NCBI RefSeq assembly: GCF_001704415.2
Contig: NC_030826.1
Coordinates: forward strand, 59,973,362-60,037,361
Source of the DNA: Capra hircus
Taxonomy: Eukaryota > Chordata > Mammalia > Artiodactyla > Bovidae
Length of the DNA stretch: 64,000 nt
Direction: 5' to 3'
Positions within the stretch are counted from its first letter, which is position 1. The number at the start of each line of letters is the position of its first letter. Under the pieces are notes generated by a model, which saw nothing but the letters and a program-made list of their open reading frames with translations, did no database searches and was not told the DNA's origin. Of the stretch, positions 20,522 to 30,394 are shown in pieces. A program made the position numbers and the translations under genes.

Positions 20522-21399
20522 AAGGATGATAATTCTTGAATTGATACACCTGATATGCTTTTATTTTTTAATCAATTATCCCTACTTAACCATGAAGCAA
20601 GACATGTAGTTGTGAAGATGTAAACTTCCCCTCAAACGTGAGAATTTAGATTTTTAACACTATTGATTGAGCAAGTCAGCTAGTTCTCGGTGGAAGCAAC
20701 AGCATAAAGCCATGTAAAGAGCAGACATGCAAAAGTTAATTCTACTTAGACTTGAGGAGATTTACTTAGGTTAATCAGTTAGATGTTTCTGGGGCATGCA
20801 CAGTAAAGGTTCTAGTCCTAAATCCACTCAGCAAAGACCTTCAAGATTTTTGACCTCTTCATCCATTTAAAATGCTATTGTTAGCTCTCTTCTTGGTTTG
20901 AAATAAAGCATGTAATGTTTTTATTAGTGTAAATATCCATAAATAAAATAGTGATCATGCTTTAGGAAGAGTTTATTCGCAAACCTTCAAAAGCAGTTTA
21001 CTTTCATATCCAACGTATATGCAGATTATAGTTCAGATAATGAGGACATATGATAAACTGAGATAAAACTCACTGAAAGGTTTGCCAAGATGTCTTCTCT
21101 TGTTTGCATTAAATACACTCTAGGACATTGTAATTCTCCCTCTTTCATCAAAGGACATTAGCTTTGGTTTATTTCTTAAGTATTTTATTGAGATCATATC
21201 ATTTGACATTAATGGACTTGGGAGGAATCTGCGTGAACATATATCAGAGAGCTTATATCTGAAGTCCAAGGGCGCTCCCAGGGATGCATAGAGGGCTAGG
21301 GAGCACCACTGGCTGGGACGCGCAGAGTCTTTTTCAGATGATTTGACACCATCTGTGGGGAAACAGATTTGTCCAGGAGTCTTGCGGAAGCCTCAGTCT

Positions 21400-21413
21400 G
21401 GCGCCCCCTCCTC
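21400..21413 (-). promoter_or_regulatory. Weak CTCF-core-like match
   Basis: ggcgccccctcctc is the reverse complement of a gagGAGGGGGCGCC word. It matches the GGGGGCGC half of the CTCF consensus but not its CCAC part, so this is a partial match only. Confidence 0.15.
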
Positions 21414-21449
21414 TTCAGGAGTTGTCCTTAGAGTTAACGGGCCGGCATC

Positions 21450-21463
21450 ACCAATATATTGGT
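21450..21463. repeat. Perfect 14-bp palindrome
   Basis: ACCAATATATTGGT is self-complementary with no loop, and GGCA (21444-21447) and TGCC (21468-21471) extend the symmetry after mismatched bases. It has eight A/T between CC and GG, so it is not a canonical CArG box. Confidence 0.8.
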
Positions 21464-21614
21464 CTCCTGCCGCTCGGCTTCCTTGAGTCTGGTTTTAATT
21501 GTGGAAGTAATAGAGCATTGTTAAAGGAAGACTGTGAATAAGGTGCAGGAAATATCATCCTTTCAACCTCATCCTACTCTCATTTCTGTGTGTCCTTCTC
21601 AAGATTTGAAGCAG

Positions 21615-21765
21615 GCTTTCTGAGTGCGTACCTGCTAACATTCTATCTCAGCTCATGCAAGTCTCACGATGACAGAGGCACGTATGATTCTCTTTTTAGA
21701 GAGAGACACTGGGTCACTTACATGTGAGCTTGGAAGGGGGTAGCCAAAACCAGATTCGGCTCCTC
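21615..21765 (+). mobile_element. Possible MIR fragment
   Basis: gagtgcgtacctgctaacattctatctcagctcatgc followed by ttagagagagacactgggtcacttacatg resembles the MIR core in plus orientation. Diverged; low confidence. Confidence 0.4.
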
Positions 21766-22756
21766 TCAGCCTATCACCTACCTTCTTTTATGTAACAAAA
21801 GCTAAGACGGCACTAGGAAGATGGCTAAGGAAGGTCTTAGAACAACTGTCAGAAAGTCCCGCAGCTTTCCCCCTGCTTTACCACCCCATCTCAGGTCAAG
21901 CGAGAAAACGTCGATATGCGAGGAATTTGGAAAACGAAGAGGCTGACCCTCGCCGGAAACATTTAAAGACAAGAGGGTGGATGGAAGGAATCCAGTGGGC
22001 TCAACACAGAGAAGGAAAGTGAGTCAGGACGGACCCTGCCGAGAGTGAGAGGCAGGCGCCGCCTGCAGAGGACCATCCCGTGGCTTGCCTGCAAGAGTAA
22101 GAGGTTGGAAGAAGACCTCCACGAGCAGCAGGACTTCAGACGGACATCACACACGGCCACCTGGGTGGGCCACTGCCCGAGTCAGCGGGTACTATCACGG
22201 GTCGTCTCTGAAGAGTCCATAAACACTCTGAGACAGAAAGACCAGCATTTAACTACCTGCCTCCATTGTGGGTCACTGGACCAGTGCATCAGCTGATAAC
22301 TCTGAAGACCTGACTTCTCTTCTCTGACTCCTTATCACCAACGAGGGGCCAAGGCAGCACAGTAAGGAAGGAGGAATGGAAGAAAAAGGTGGACAAATTA
22401 CAGCGCACCCACCTTCCGCACTGCAGGTTTCCAAGTCCTAAGGCAGGTGCCCAGAGAAGAAGCCTGAAGCAGGGTCACACAACGAAGGGTTGGCGCTGTG
22501 CTTGTTTCTTAAGCTCAAACTGGACTTCTGTGTACTCAAAAATGATTTGTCCAAAAGCAAAGAAAGTAGATTCAACACAGGACTTTAACAGAAAAACAAT
22601 TTTTTCACCGTTTCACATCTCTGAACATAACTCATTCAATCAACAAGTATGTCGAAGTTGAAGTTGCATCCCAAAATATTTTTACCAATTTACAAGTATA
22701 TAACAGGTGAAATATGACCTTAAATTAATGACAATTTTTAATTACCAACGTAAGTA
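21766..22756. other. Single-copy-looking stretch of 1 kb
   Basis: No repeat recognised. 22040-22220 is CpG-retaining and purine-rich and has an open 83-codon plus-strand frame (22045-22296) with no known domain. Confidence 0.4.
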
Positions 22757-23205
22757 AATATTTTTCATTTGCATGTCTGTAATCTATATTTGCTCATATA
22801 AATTAGCCACAACATTGGATAGTATATCTACTAGTTAATTATTTTGTCATGAATTTGCATGCGGCATTAATAAGAGAGACAAATTCCCTTTCAATACTCT
22901 GCAGTTTGTCTTTCAATATAAAGTAATTTTTTATGTATGAAATTTGAAAAATGTATTGAAACTCCAACAGTCACCTTTTTCAATTCTCCTCTTTGGAAAT
23001 TTTTTGGGAAAAATGTCTATCTTTTCTTTATTCTTTTGTCACGGGATTTTTAACGTGTAAATGTTTGACTGTTTCTCCCATCTGGAGTTGATTTGTATAA
23101 GGCTCAGAATCTGATAAGCGTGCGTTGAGTATAACAAGTTGGCTGGAAAAACCTGTTGTTTGTATGGATATATCAATTTCAGCAGTATTGGTATTCCAGT
23201 TTAAA
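22757..23205 (-). mobile_element. Possible ancient L1 ORF2 fragment, antisense
   Basis: Ordered similarity to antisense L1 ORF2: ctctgcagtttgtctttcaat (22900-22920), then tttctcccatctggagttgatttgtataaggctc (23073-23106) and tgtatggatatatcaatttc. Highly diverged and AT-rich, so this is a tentative call. Confidence 0.4.
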
Positions 23206-24163
23206 GCACAACAAATGTTCTCACTCTCTAGTAAAGGCTGAGGAGGATTTCATAATAAATTTTCCTTACAAAAGGAATCCAGAATTTCTCCCTTGGTAAA
23301 CACCAAGCTGTCTGAGCCCTTTCCTTGTCTCTGGCCCGCCCCTCCCCACCAGAGCTGACACACCAGCCCCCATCAGGGACTCAGACTGTTCCCCAGTCTG
23401 TCGCTGTCCAAGAAAGGCCCTCACCTCTGAATCATTTTTTCCCCAAACATAAATCCTTGGGCCAACAAAGAAAGTGGTATTTTTCCATCTCCATAATTCC
23501 TGTTATTTTAAGTCGATCCTTTAACCAAAGTGGCTTTGTGTTTCTTTTTCCTTGATAACTCACAGGTTCAAATGTAAAAATTTATTATCACAAGGAGCAA
23601 TTATGAGGTTCAAAGCATACTGCGTGCGTTCCATGCTTCTCCTTCTGGTACTGACATACAGAACGGAATACTTGTGGTTGCCTATCCGCATGGAGTGGAC
23701 GGGTTCCAGCCACTGCTGGTGAGAGGCTCTGATGAAAGTCTGCCTCTGCAGGCCCATCAGGGGCCTAGCATTGCGGGAGGTGGCCCAAGGGCCCTGCGGG
23801 AAGCAGCTCAGCAACAGGAGTCTGACCATTAACTGGTTCCATCCAAAGGGCAACCACGAAGGGTGGGGGGGGGTGCTTTGCTGATTTTCTTAGTTTGAAT
23901 GTTATTCTAGATTTCAAGATCTCTTTCCCAAGACGTTGAACTAGAAAAACCACTGACCTTTTAAAACACTTTTTGTTTTTACTTCTTCCATTTGGTGTGT
24001 TTTGCATTTTGATAACCCGTTACTTGTAAACTTCCTTATTTAATGAGGTACTACAGGCATCGTTAATTTCTGCTGACTTTTCCCTCATCATCCCTGTTTA
24101 CTTGTCTTATCAAACCAGGACATGATAGTTCCCTTTTTTCTAGCTCTATAGCATATATATCCC
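23206..24163. other. Single-copy-looking stretch of 0.95 kb
   Basis: No repeat recognised. A 97-codon minus-strand frame (23560-23853) is followed on that strand by an AATAAA-type hexamer (complement at 23579-23584). No homologue comes to mind, so it is not called a gene. Confidence 0.35.
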
Positions 24164-24248
24164 TGCAGAAGGAAATGGCAACCCACTCCAGTATTCTTGC
24201 CTGGAGAATCCCATGGACAGAGGAGCTTGACAGAGGAACTTGGAGTGG
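24164..24248 (+). mobile_element. BovA fragment
   Basis: About 85 bases of BovA body (gaaggaaatggcaacccactcc to ggagcttgacagaggaacttgg) with a local repeat of the gacagaggagc segment. Truncated at both ends. Confidence 0.8.
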
Positions 24249-24459
24249 GTATTATAAAATTTATTTATAAATGATATAAATCATAAATACAATAATATAA
24301 ATAAGTAATATTGATGAGCCAAGAGTTCATCAAAAGAAGTTTTTTGACTTTTAATAGCCCTATAATGGATTCCAATATTGAAAAAGATTCTAGATATTAA
24401 TTCATCATTTTTGTCTTTGTCTCTGTACAGTCTATCTAGGTTATCTTTACATATATATA

Positions 24460-24668
24460 TGGGCTTCCCAGGTAGCACCAGTGGTAAAGAATCTGCCTGC
24501 TAATGCAGGAGAGTCAGGAGACCCATTTAGATCCCTGGGTCAGGAAGATGCCCTGGAGAAGGGAATGGCAACCCACTCCAGTATTCTTGCTTGGAGAACT
24601 CCATGAACAGAGGAGCCTGGTAGGGCTGCAGTCCATGGGGTCACAAACAGTCGGACACGACTGAAGCA
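24460..24668 (+). mobile_element. Bov-tA SINE
   Basis: Full-length; head gggcttcccaggtagcacc, a small duplication-like insertion in the tRNA part (gagagtcaggagacc) and body ending cggacacgactgaag. Confidence 0.93.
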
Positions 24669-24691
24669 ATGTAGAACACCCAGCACGCATC

Positions 24692-24871
24692 CACTTTTTT
24701 AAACCATTTTTTACTGAAGTGTAGTTAATTTACAATGCTGTATTGGTTTCAGGTGTACAGAAAAGTGATTCAGGTACAGATAGTTGACAGATAGAAAGAT
24801 ACATAGATAGACTCTTTTCCATTACAGGTTTTTACCAGGTACTGAATACAGCTCCCCAAGCTATTTCAGCT
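24692..24871 (-). mobile_element. L1 3' untranslated end, antisense (left half)
   Basis: Antisense of a ruminant L1 3' end: ttttttactgaagtgtagttaatttacaatg, ggtttcaggtgtacag, then actcttttccattacaggt. It breaks at 24871 and resumes at 25282 (aataggtccttgctgcatatctattttatatatagtagtgtgtatatg). Confidence 0.85.
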
Positions 24872-25054
24872 TCCTTGGTGGCCTGGTGATAAAGAAGCCC
24901 CTGCCAGTGAGCGAGACCCAGGCCTGACCCCTAAGTCGGGAAGACCCCCTAGAGAAGGAGGTGCAACCCACTCTAGTACTCTTGCCCGGGAATCACATGG
25001 ACAGAGGGGCCTGGAGGATCACAGTCCATGGGATCATGAAAGAGTCAGGCACCA
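24872..25054 (+). mobile_element. Bov-tA SINE nested in L1
   Basis: Diverged Bov-tA (head cagcttccttggtggcctgg). With the antisense BovB to its right it forms the insert that splits the L1 3' end. Short aagcta/aagctt words flank the insert at 24862-24868 and 25283-25289. Confidence 0.88.
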
Positions 25055-25272
25055 CGTTGTTGTTATTCAGTTACTAAGCCGTGTCCAACTCTTTGTGGCC
25101 CCACAGACTGCCGCACACCAGGCTTCCCTGTCCTCCACTGTCTCCTGGAACCTGCTCAAACTCATGTTCATTGAGTCGATGATGCCATCCAACCATCTCT
25201 TCCTCTATTGACCCCTTCTCTTCCTTCCCTGTCTTTCCCAGCATCAGGGACGTGAGTTAGCAACTCAAACAA
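25055..25272 (-). mobile_element. BovB 3' fragment nested in L1
   Basis: Minus-strand 3' end of BovB, about 0.2 kb, joined directly to the Bov-tA at its left. Ends on the right at a caactcaaacaatgacag sequence that itself resembles a BovB/Bov-tA 3' terminus in the opposite sense. Confidence 0.82.
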
Positions 25273-25281
25273 TGACAGTCC

Positions 25282-25360
25282 TAAGCTTTACAATAGGTCC
25301 TTGCTGCATATCTATTTTATATATAGTAGTGTGTATATGTTAACCCCCAACATATATATT
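25282..25360 (-). mobile_element. L1 3' untranslated end, antisense (right half)
   Basis: Continuation of the L1 at 24692-24871, followed by an AT-rich (TA)n-type tract (25351-25414). Confidence 0.8.
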
Positions 25361-25414
25361 ATAATATAACATATAATATAATATGTTATATATATATAAT
25401 ATATAATAACATAT
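25351..25414. repeat. AT-rich simple sequence
   Basis: 64 bases of almost only A and T with repeated atata/ataata words and partial dyads (ataacatata..tatgttat). Likely unstable in length. Confidence 0.85.
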
Positions 25415-25454
25415 AGAAGAAAGGGTTGTATTTCGGTTACATGTGTACATGTCT

Positions 25455-25550
25455 GCCTCCTTTAAATACTGAGAGCTTTTCAAGGATGAGAATGTATCTT
25501 ATTGATCTCCATTGGTCTAGCACTTAATACAATGTCTGATTACCAGATAT
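25455..25550 (+). mobile_element. L2 3' end-like fragment
   Basis: ctgagagcttttcaaggatgagaatgtatcttattgatctc..tagcacttaatacaatgtctg has the order of the L2 LINE 3' end (gagctcc..gggcagggactgtgtcttattcat..cctagcacagtgcctg). Diverged. Confidence 0.55.
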
Positions 25551-25565
25551 CATCAAAAGTACATC

Positions 25566-25866
25566 AACTGTTGCTGTTGTTCAGTTGCTAAGTTGTGTCC
25601 GACTCTTTGTGACCCCATGGACTGCAGCACGCCAGGCTTCCCTGTCCTTCACCATCTCCTGGAATTTGCTCAAACTCACGTCCATTGAGTCATTATGCCA
25701 TCCAACCATCTCATCCAACTATCACCCCCTTCTCCTCCTGCCCTCAAGAATACTGGAGTGGGTAGGCTTTCCCTTCTCCAGGGGATCTTCCCAACCCAGG
25801 GATCGAACCCAGGCCTCCTACATTGCAGGCAGATTCTTTATCATCTGAGCCACCAGGGAAGCCTGT
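25566..25866 (-). mobile_element. BovB / Bov-tA chimera
   Basis: The left 180 bases (25566-25745) are BovB 3' sequence; at about 25746 this switches without a gap to the head half of a Bov-tA (agaatactggagtggg through agccaccagggaagcc). Both parts are on the minus strand. The junction falls where both families share similar words. Confidence 0.85.
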
Positions 25867-26204
25867 ATCAATAATATATATAATAATTTATCAATAATAT
25901 ATTTGGGTAAATAAATGACTTCTGACCTGTGATGCTTTGAACACCTTGAGATTTTAAAGTCACGGGCTATGAATATTATTCTATTAACAGGGCTTTTGCT
26001 GCTAAATATTCAATAACTGTCGGTAATGGTTACCCCTAAGCAACGCTGTGTAACCAAGTGCAGCTGACTTTTGGTGAACAATATACTCAATTCTGTGCCC
26101 TCTGGTGATGCAGATGGCACACACACGTACCAGATTCCACATCTTTTCCCACTGGAAACATACCAGAATACACGTCCTGTCACCCTTGGCAATTAGGTGT
26201 AAAT
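25867..26204. other. Single-copy-looking stretch
   Basis: AT-rich start, then unassigned sequence. Nothing recognised. Confidence 0.35.
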
Positions 26205-26388
26205 ACAGCTCAATTGGTAAAGAATCTGCCTGCAGTGCAGGAGACCTGGGTTCAATCTCTGGGACGATCCCTTGAAGAAGGAAATGGCAACCCTCTCCAG
26301 TATGCTTGCCTGGGAAATCCCATGGGGAGCTTGGTGGGCTACAGTGGGGTCCCAAATAGTCAAACACAGCTTAGCGACTAAATCACTA
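26205..26388 (+). mobile_element. Bov-tA SINE, head-truncated
   Basis: Starts inside the tRNA-like part (ctcaattggtaaagaatctgcc) and ends in a diverged BovA body. Followed 12 bases later by another plus-strand copy. Confidence 0.88.
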
Positions 26389-26399
26389 TAGGACTTACC

Positions 26400-26612
26400 T
26401 GGGCCTCCCTGGTGGCTCACTGATAAAGAATCCATCTGAAATGCAGGAGACACAGGTTTGATTCCTGGGTTGGGAAGACTCCCTGGAGGAGGGCAAGGCA
26501 ACCCACTCCAGTATTCTTGCCTGGAGAATCCCGTGGACAGAGGAGCTCGGTGGCCTACGGTCCATAGGTTTGCAAGGAATTGGACACGACTGAAGTGACT
26601 TAGCATGCATGT
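26400..26612 (+). mobile_element. Bov-tA SINE
   Basis: Full-length copy from tgggcctccctggtggctcac to cacgactgaagtgacttagcatgc. Head to tail with the copy at 26205. Confidence 0.92.
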
Positions 26613-27157
26613 GTAGGACTTAGCTGCTCAACAGAAGGTGAGCAAAAATGATGTTCACCAATGGTTCAGTCTGAGCTACACTAGAGACTAGCTATCCGAC
26701 TCAAAAAATTATTTCACCTCTCTAGCTTGGTTTTCTTTCTCCAAAATGAAAGAAACTGGATTTAGAATAATTCATCTTTCCTATCCCTGTGTTCTAAGCT
26801 GATAAAATCAAATACATTTATATTTTCATTTTCATGCAAATTAGCTCATTAATAAACGTAATTCCTTGGCATGCTTGAATTTTTCCCATTATAGATGTTC
26901 TTATGACTAATTCTCAACTAAGAAGAAATGTGGAAAAAAAGTGGGCTATGTCAGAATAACTGCTTGGGTATTAAATGGCTTTCTTCACTTCATTGTCGAG
27001 AGGTAAGAAGTGTAATAACTTTCTCTTTTGACTCCAGGAGAAATGGACCAGAGGATCTTAAATATTTGAAGTTTCATCAGCAGACAGCAGATTTAGTTGG
27101 AACTACAGGTACAGTGAGGATAGTCAAAAGGAATTCAGAAAGGGTGAAAGTGAAGGG
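26613..27157. other. Single-copy-looking stretch of 0.55 kb
   Basis: No repeat or gene recognised. Confidence 0.35.
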
Positions 27158-27362
27158 GATTGGTTGCCAAGTCCTGTCTGACTCTTTGCGACCCCATGGA
27201 CTGTAGCCCTACCAGGCTCCTCTGTCCATGGGGTTCTCCAGGCAAGAATACTGTAGTGGCTTGCCATTCCCTTCTCCAGGGAATCTTCCTGACCCAGGGA
27301 TTGAACCTGGGTCTCCCACATTGCCGACAGTTTCTTTACCATTTGAGCCACTGGGGAAACCC
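27158..27362 (-). mobile_element. Bov-tA SINE
   Basis: Minus-strand, near full length, right end gagccactggggaaaccc. Confidence 0.92.
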
Positions 27363-27367
27363 ACAGA

Positions 27368-27495
27368 AAGGGTAAGTAAGTAGGTGTTAGTCGCCCAGTC
27401 ATGCCCGACTCTTCACGACCCCAGGGACTGCAGCCCACCAGGCTCTTCTGTCCTTGAGATTTTCCGGACAAGGATACGGGAGTGGGTTGCCATTA
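27368..27495 (-). mobile_element. BovA fragment
   Basis: Minus-strand BovA body only, starting gtaagtaggtgttagtcgcccag and stopping at gtgggttgccatt. Adjacent to and on the same strand as the copy at 27158. Confidence 0.88.
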
Positions 27496-28138
27496 AGTGT
27501 CCTGAAAAGGAAGCAGAAAATGAGTCTCTATCACCACAGAGAGGAAGATAGGCCCTCTGCTTTTAGTTGACTGTTGCAAGATTCTGAACAGGAACTCTCT
27601 TCCACAGCTGTCAAGAGGGAATCTAAATACAACTGTGACCAGCAATTGCGAAGCAGCTGCTTGCTCTCTGTGTCATTTAGACAAGAGGAGTTGGCTTGGC
27701 CCTGCAGCCAAAGGAGCTTGATGGAAAGAGAAATTACCAAAGCAGGGAAGTAATGAGCTGGTGGGACAGCGAACTGTAAGAGATCACAGAGGAGAAGATG
27801 GTTAAAGCTGCCTCTGCCTGGTGTGTTACCTGAAGGTGGGATGGCAGCCCAGTTGATCTCTTACAGACTCATGTAGGGAACATTCGGATGGCAGCCTGAT
27901 TTCCGGCACGTTTCTCCTCCCAGTAGGTCCTCACATACGCTGTGCACGTAACTGAGACTTTTCTAAAAGTGCCATTTACAAGAAACTTACCCATTCTGCT
28001 GTCAACTAACGTGACCCGAAAACGCCAGCGAAGTCAGGTTGGGTCCTGCAAGATGAAATCTCTCCACGGAAGACAAAACCTCGGATCAGGCAAGCTTTCC
28101 AATCACGTCTACAAAGTCTTCTCTTTTATCACAGTGAG
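27496..28138. other. Single-copy-looking stretch of 0.64 kb
   Basis: No repeat or gene recognised on either strand. Confidence 0.4.
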
Positions 28139-28347
28139 CTAAGTCACTTCAGTCATGTCTGACTCTTTGCGACCCTGTGGACTGTAGCCCACCAGGCTCC
28201 TCTGTCCATGGGATTCTCCAGGCGAGAATACTAGAGTGCCAGGCCCTCCTCCAGGCGATCTTCCCCACCCAGGGGTTGAACCCACCTCTCTTGCATCTTA
28301 CGCACTGGCAGGCAGGTTCTTTACCACTAGCGCCACCTGGGAAGCCC
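28139..28347 (-). mobile_element. Bov-tA SINE
   Basis: Minus-strand, full length, gctaagtcacttcagtcatg to cacctgggaagccc. Confidence 0.92.
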
Positions 28348-28355
28348 TCTTTTAT

Positions 28356-28490
28356 CATGAAAGTGAAAGTGAAGTCGCTCAGTCCTGTCCGACTCTTTGC
28401 AACCCCATGGACTGTAGCCTACCAGGCTCCTCCCTCCATGGGATTCTCCAGGCAAGAGTACTGGAGTGGGTTTCCATTTCCTTCTCCACT
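28356..28490 (-). mobile_element. Bov-A2-type monomer
   Basis: Minus-strand monomer with the agtgaaagtgaagtcgctcag linker at its left and ggtttccatttccttctccac at its right. Same strand as the neighbour at 28139, nine bases away. Confidence 0.88.
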
Positions 28491-29050
28491 CTTTTATCGT
28501 AATTCCTGGTTAAAACCTACTGAGCAAGTGTACGATTAGCACGCTCTGTGGCGTCGGCAGTGTGTCTGAAGTCCAGGCCGCTACATGCACAGGGGCTTTC
28601 GCCACGGGCCATGAGCACATACGGCTCCTATGAAGAGCTGGCTTCAGAAGAGTCAGGTGGCTCTGCGTTTCCTGGGCTTGGCGAGCAGGCTTTCCAGCCT
28701 CATAGGATGTGCTTGCTCACTTGCTTTCTATCAAAGGAAAGCATTTTGATTCTGTCCAAACGCGGACGCCAAACTCCAGATTCACAGATTAAAGAAAACA
28801 GTCCTGTAAAGCGACGGGACAGACACGTCAGGACCCTGGAAACATGCTCTTTAAACTCAGACTCCTCAAACAGGATGCCCTGTGTCACTGACCAGATTGT
28901 TAAATCGATGTCTTGGCAGGAGCCATTCAGGCTTCTCTGAAGATTCTCTGGATCCAGATCTCTGCGGTATGAAAACAAACAGAGTAAATATTTTCCTTGC
29001 AGTTTACATCCCAGATCTAAATATTTCCAAGCATGTCAAACTCACTTTTC
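28491..29050. other. Single-copy-looking stretch
   Basis: No repeat recognised. Frames of 130 codons (plus, 28548-28940) and 92 codons (minus, 28700-28978) overlap; neither resembles a known protein. Leads into the CpG-rich island. Confidence 0.4.
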
Positions 29051-29060
29051 TCCACCACTC

Positions 29061-29300
29061 CCTGCGGGGTCCGTGTAGACTTCGGCTGCCAAGGAACCCA
29101 GTTGAACTTGCCTTGGGAGGGGCTCCTTCCCGGAGGACGGGTGGAGCTGGGAGCAGCGGCCAAGAGCTGAGAGCCTGCAGCCGGCCCGCCCGCCGGGCCT
29201 GGCAGAGGCTCCCGGGCAGGAGCAGGTGTGCGATCCGCCGGTCTCTCCGCGCGGGTCGGGGGAAGCTCTGGCCCTGCTGTTTGCTCCTTGAGCTCGAAGC
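29061..29300. promoter_or_regulatory. Short CpG-rich island
   Basis: Counting by eye, 29101-29280 is about 73% G+C with 15 CpGs, an observed/expected near 0.6, far above its surroundings. Not inside a recognised repeat. Mammalian CpG islands often mark promoters, but no TATA, splice or coding evidence ties this one to a gene; both strands carry open frames of 100-144 codons simply because stops are rare in GC-rich DNA. Confidence 0.5.
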
Positions 29301-29395
29301 CCTGCCGTTTCCCTAGTACCTGTTCGCAGAGAAGCACCAAGCACCCACCAGGGACACGTGCTCTTCTTTCACTAGCTTTTCCTGTCCAAGCCATT

Positions 29396-29430
29396 CTGTG
29401 TGTGTGTTTGTGTGTGTGTGTGTGTGCGCG
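29396..29430. repeat. (TG)n microsatellite
   Basis: About 15 TG units with one TT interruption, ending tgcgcg. It lies between the CpG-rich island and a Bov-tA. Confidence 0.92.
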
Positions 29431-29625
29431 TTAAGGCGCTTCATTCATGTCTAACTCTTTTGCGATCCCGTGGACTGTAGCCCACCAGGCTCCTCTGTCC
29501 GTGGGATTCTCCAGGCGAGAATACTGGAGTGGGCTGCGGTGCTCTCCTCCAGGGGATCGTCCCGACCCAGGGATGGGACCCGCATATCTCACATCTCCGC
29601 TTACGACCAGCGCCGCCGGGGATCC
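29431..29625 (-). mobile_element. Bov-tA SINE
   Basis: Minus-strand copy. The tRNA-like head is degraded into a CpG-rich cagcgccgccggggatcc. Confidence 0.88.
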
Positions 29626-29741
29626 GGCTCACTTCCCAGCTTGAGCTGTCCTTTAGCGGCATCTGTAAGGGAAGGGAATCCTCTGAAGAACGGAGCAAAG
29701 GGAGCCAGCAGACTGTGTCTCTCCGTCTCCCCTCTCTTTTT

Positions 29742-29803
29742 TAAAACACTTTTAAAAAAATTGGAGTTTAGTTGCTTTACAGTGTTGTTAGTTACCTCAG
29801 TAT
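29742..29803 (-). mobile_element. L1 3' end, antisense (first)
   Basis: A-rich/T-rich start then ggagtttagttgctttacagtgttgttagtt, the first 60 bases of an antisense ruminant L1 3' end, immediately followed by a second, longer L1 3' end. Confidence 0.65.
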
Positions 29804-30050
29804 CTCTTTTTTAACCATTTATTTTACGTTAGAGTATAGCTGAGTTGATCAACGACGTCGAGTTAGTTTCAGGTGTCAGCAAAGTACTCCAGTGATACAC
29901 ATACATGTATCTCTTCTTTTTTCAAGCTCTGTTCCCATTGAGGTTGTTACATTATATGAAGCAGAGTTCCCTCTGCTATGCAGTAGGTCCTTGTTCCCTA
30001 TCCGCGTTAAATACAGCAGTGTGCACATGTCCGTTCCAAACTTGTGTTTT
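29804..30050 (-). mobile_element. L1 3' end, antisense (second)
   Basis: tttttaaccatttattttacgttagagtatagctg, gttagtttcaggtgtcagcaaag, a gattc..ttcccattgagg-like part, gtaggtccttgttccctatc and aatacagcagtgtgcacatg, in L1 3' untranslated order. About 250 bases. Confidence 0.82.
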
Positions 30051-30181
30051 CAATTGAGAATGTACCGATAGCTGAAGTTATCTTAGAAAAAGGGAACAAC
30101 TGCAATTAGTTTCAGTCCCATCTCAGCATTTCCTTAGACCATGTAGCATCTTGAGGACTTAGTGTGGAAGTGTCCTGGGTG

Positions 30182-30394
30182 CCCAGTTGCTTAGTCACTC
30201 AGTTGTGTCCAAATCTTTTGTGGCCCCATGGACTGTAGCCTGCCAGGCTCCTCTGTCCCTGGGATTCTCCAGGCAAGAATATTGGAGTGGGTTGCCATCT
30301 CCTTCTCCAGGGGAGGCTTCTCGATCCAGGGATCGAACCCAGGTCTCCTGCATTGGCAGGTAAATTCTTTACCACTGAGGCAGCAAGGAAGCCC
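30182..30394 (-). mobile_element. Bov-tA SINE
   Basis: Minus-strand, full length, ccagttgcttagtcactcag to gcagcaaggaagccc. Confidence 0.93.

Larger units (their letters stand above)
20522..21614. other. Repeat-free, AT-rich to mixed stretch
   Basis: Part of a 3.6-kb repeat-poor interval. 20522-21200 is AT-rich; 21240-21480 is richer in GC and keeps CpGs. No gene recognised. Confidence 0.4.

Noticed and set aside
21450..21463. CArG box for serum response factor
   Set aside because: There are eight A/T bases between CC and GG, not six.
28882..29394. Long frames on both strands over the CpG-rich island
   Set aside because: Both strands are open at once, as expected from GC content; neither translation is recognisable.
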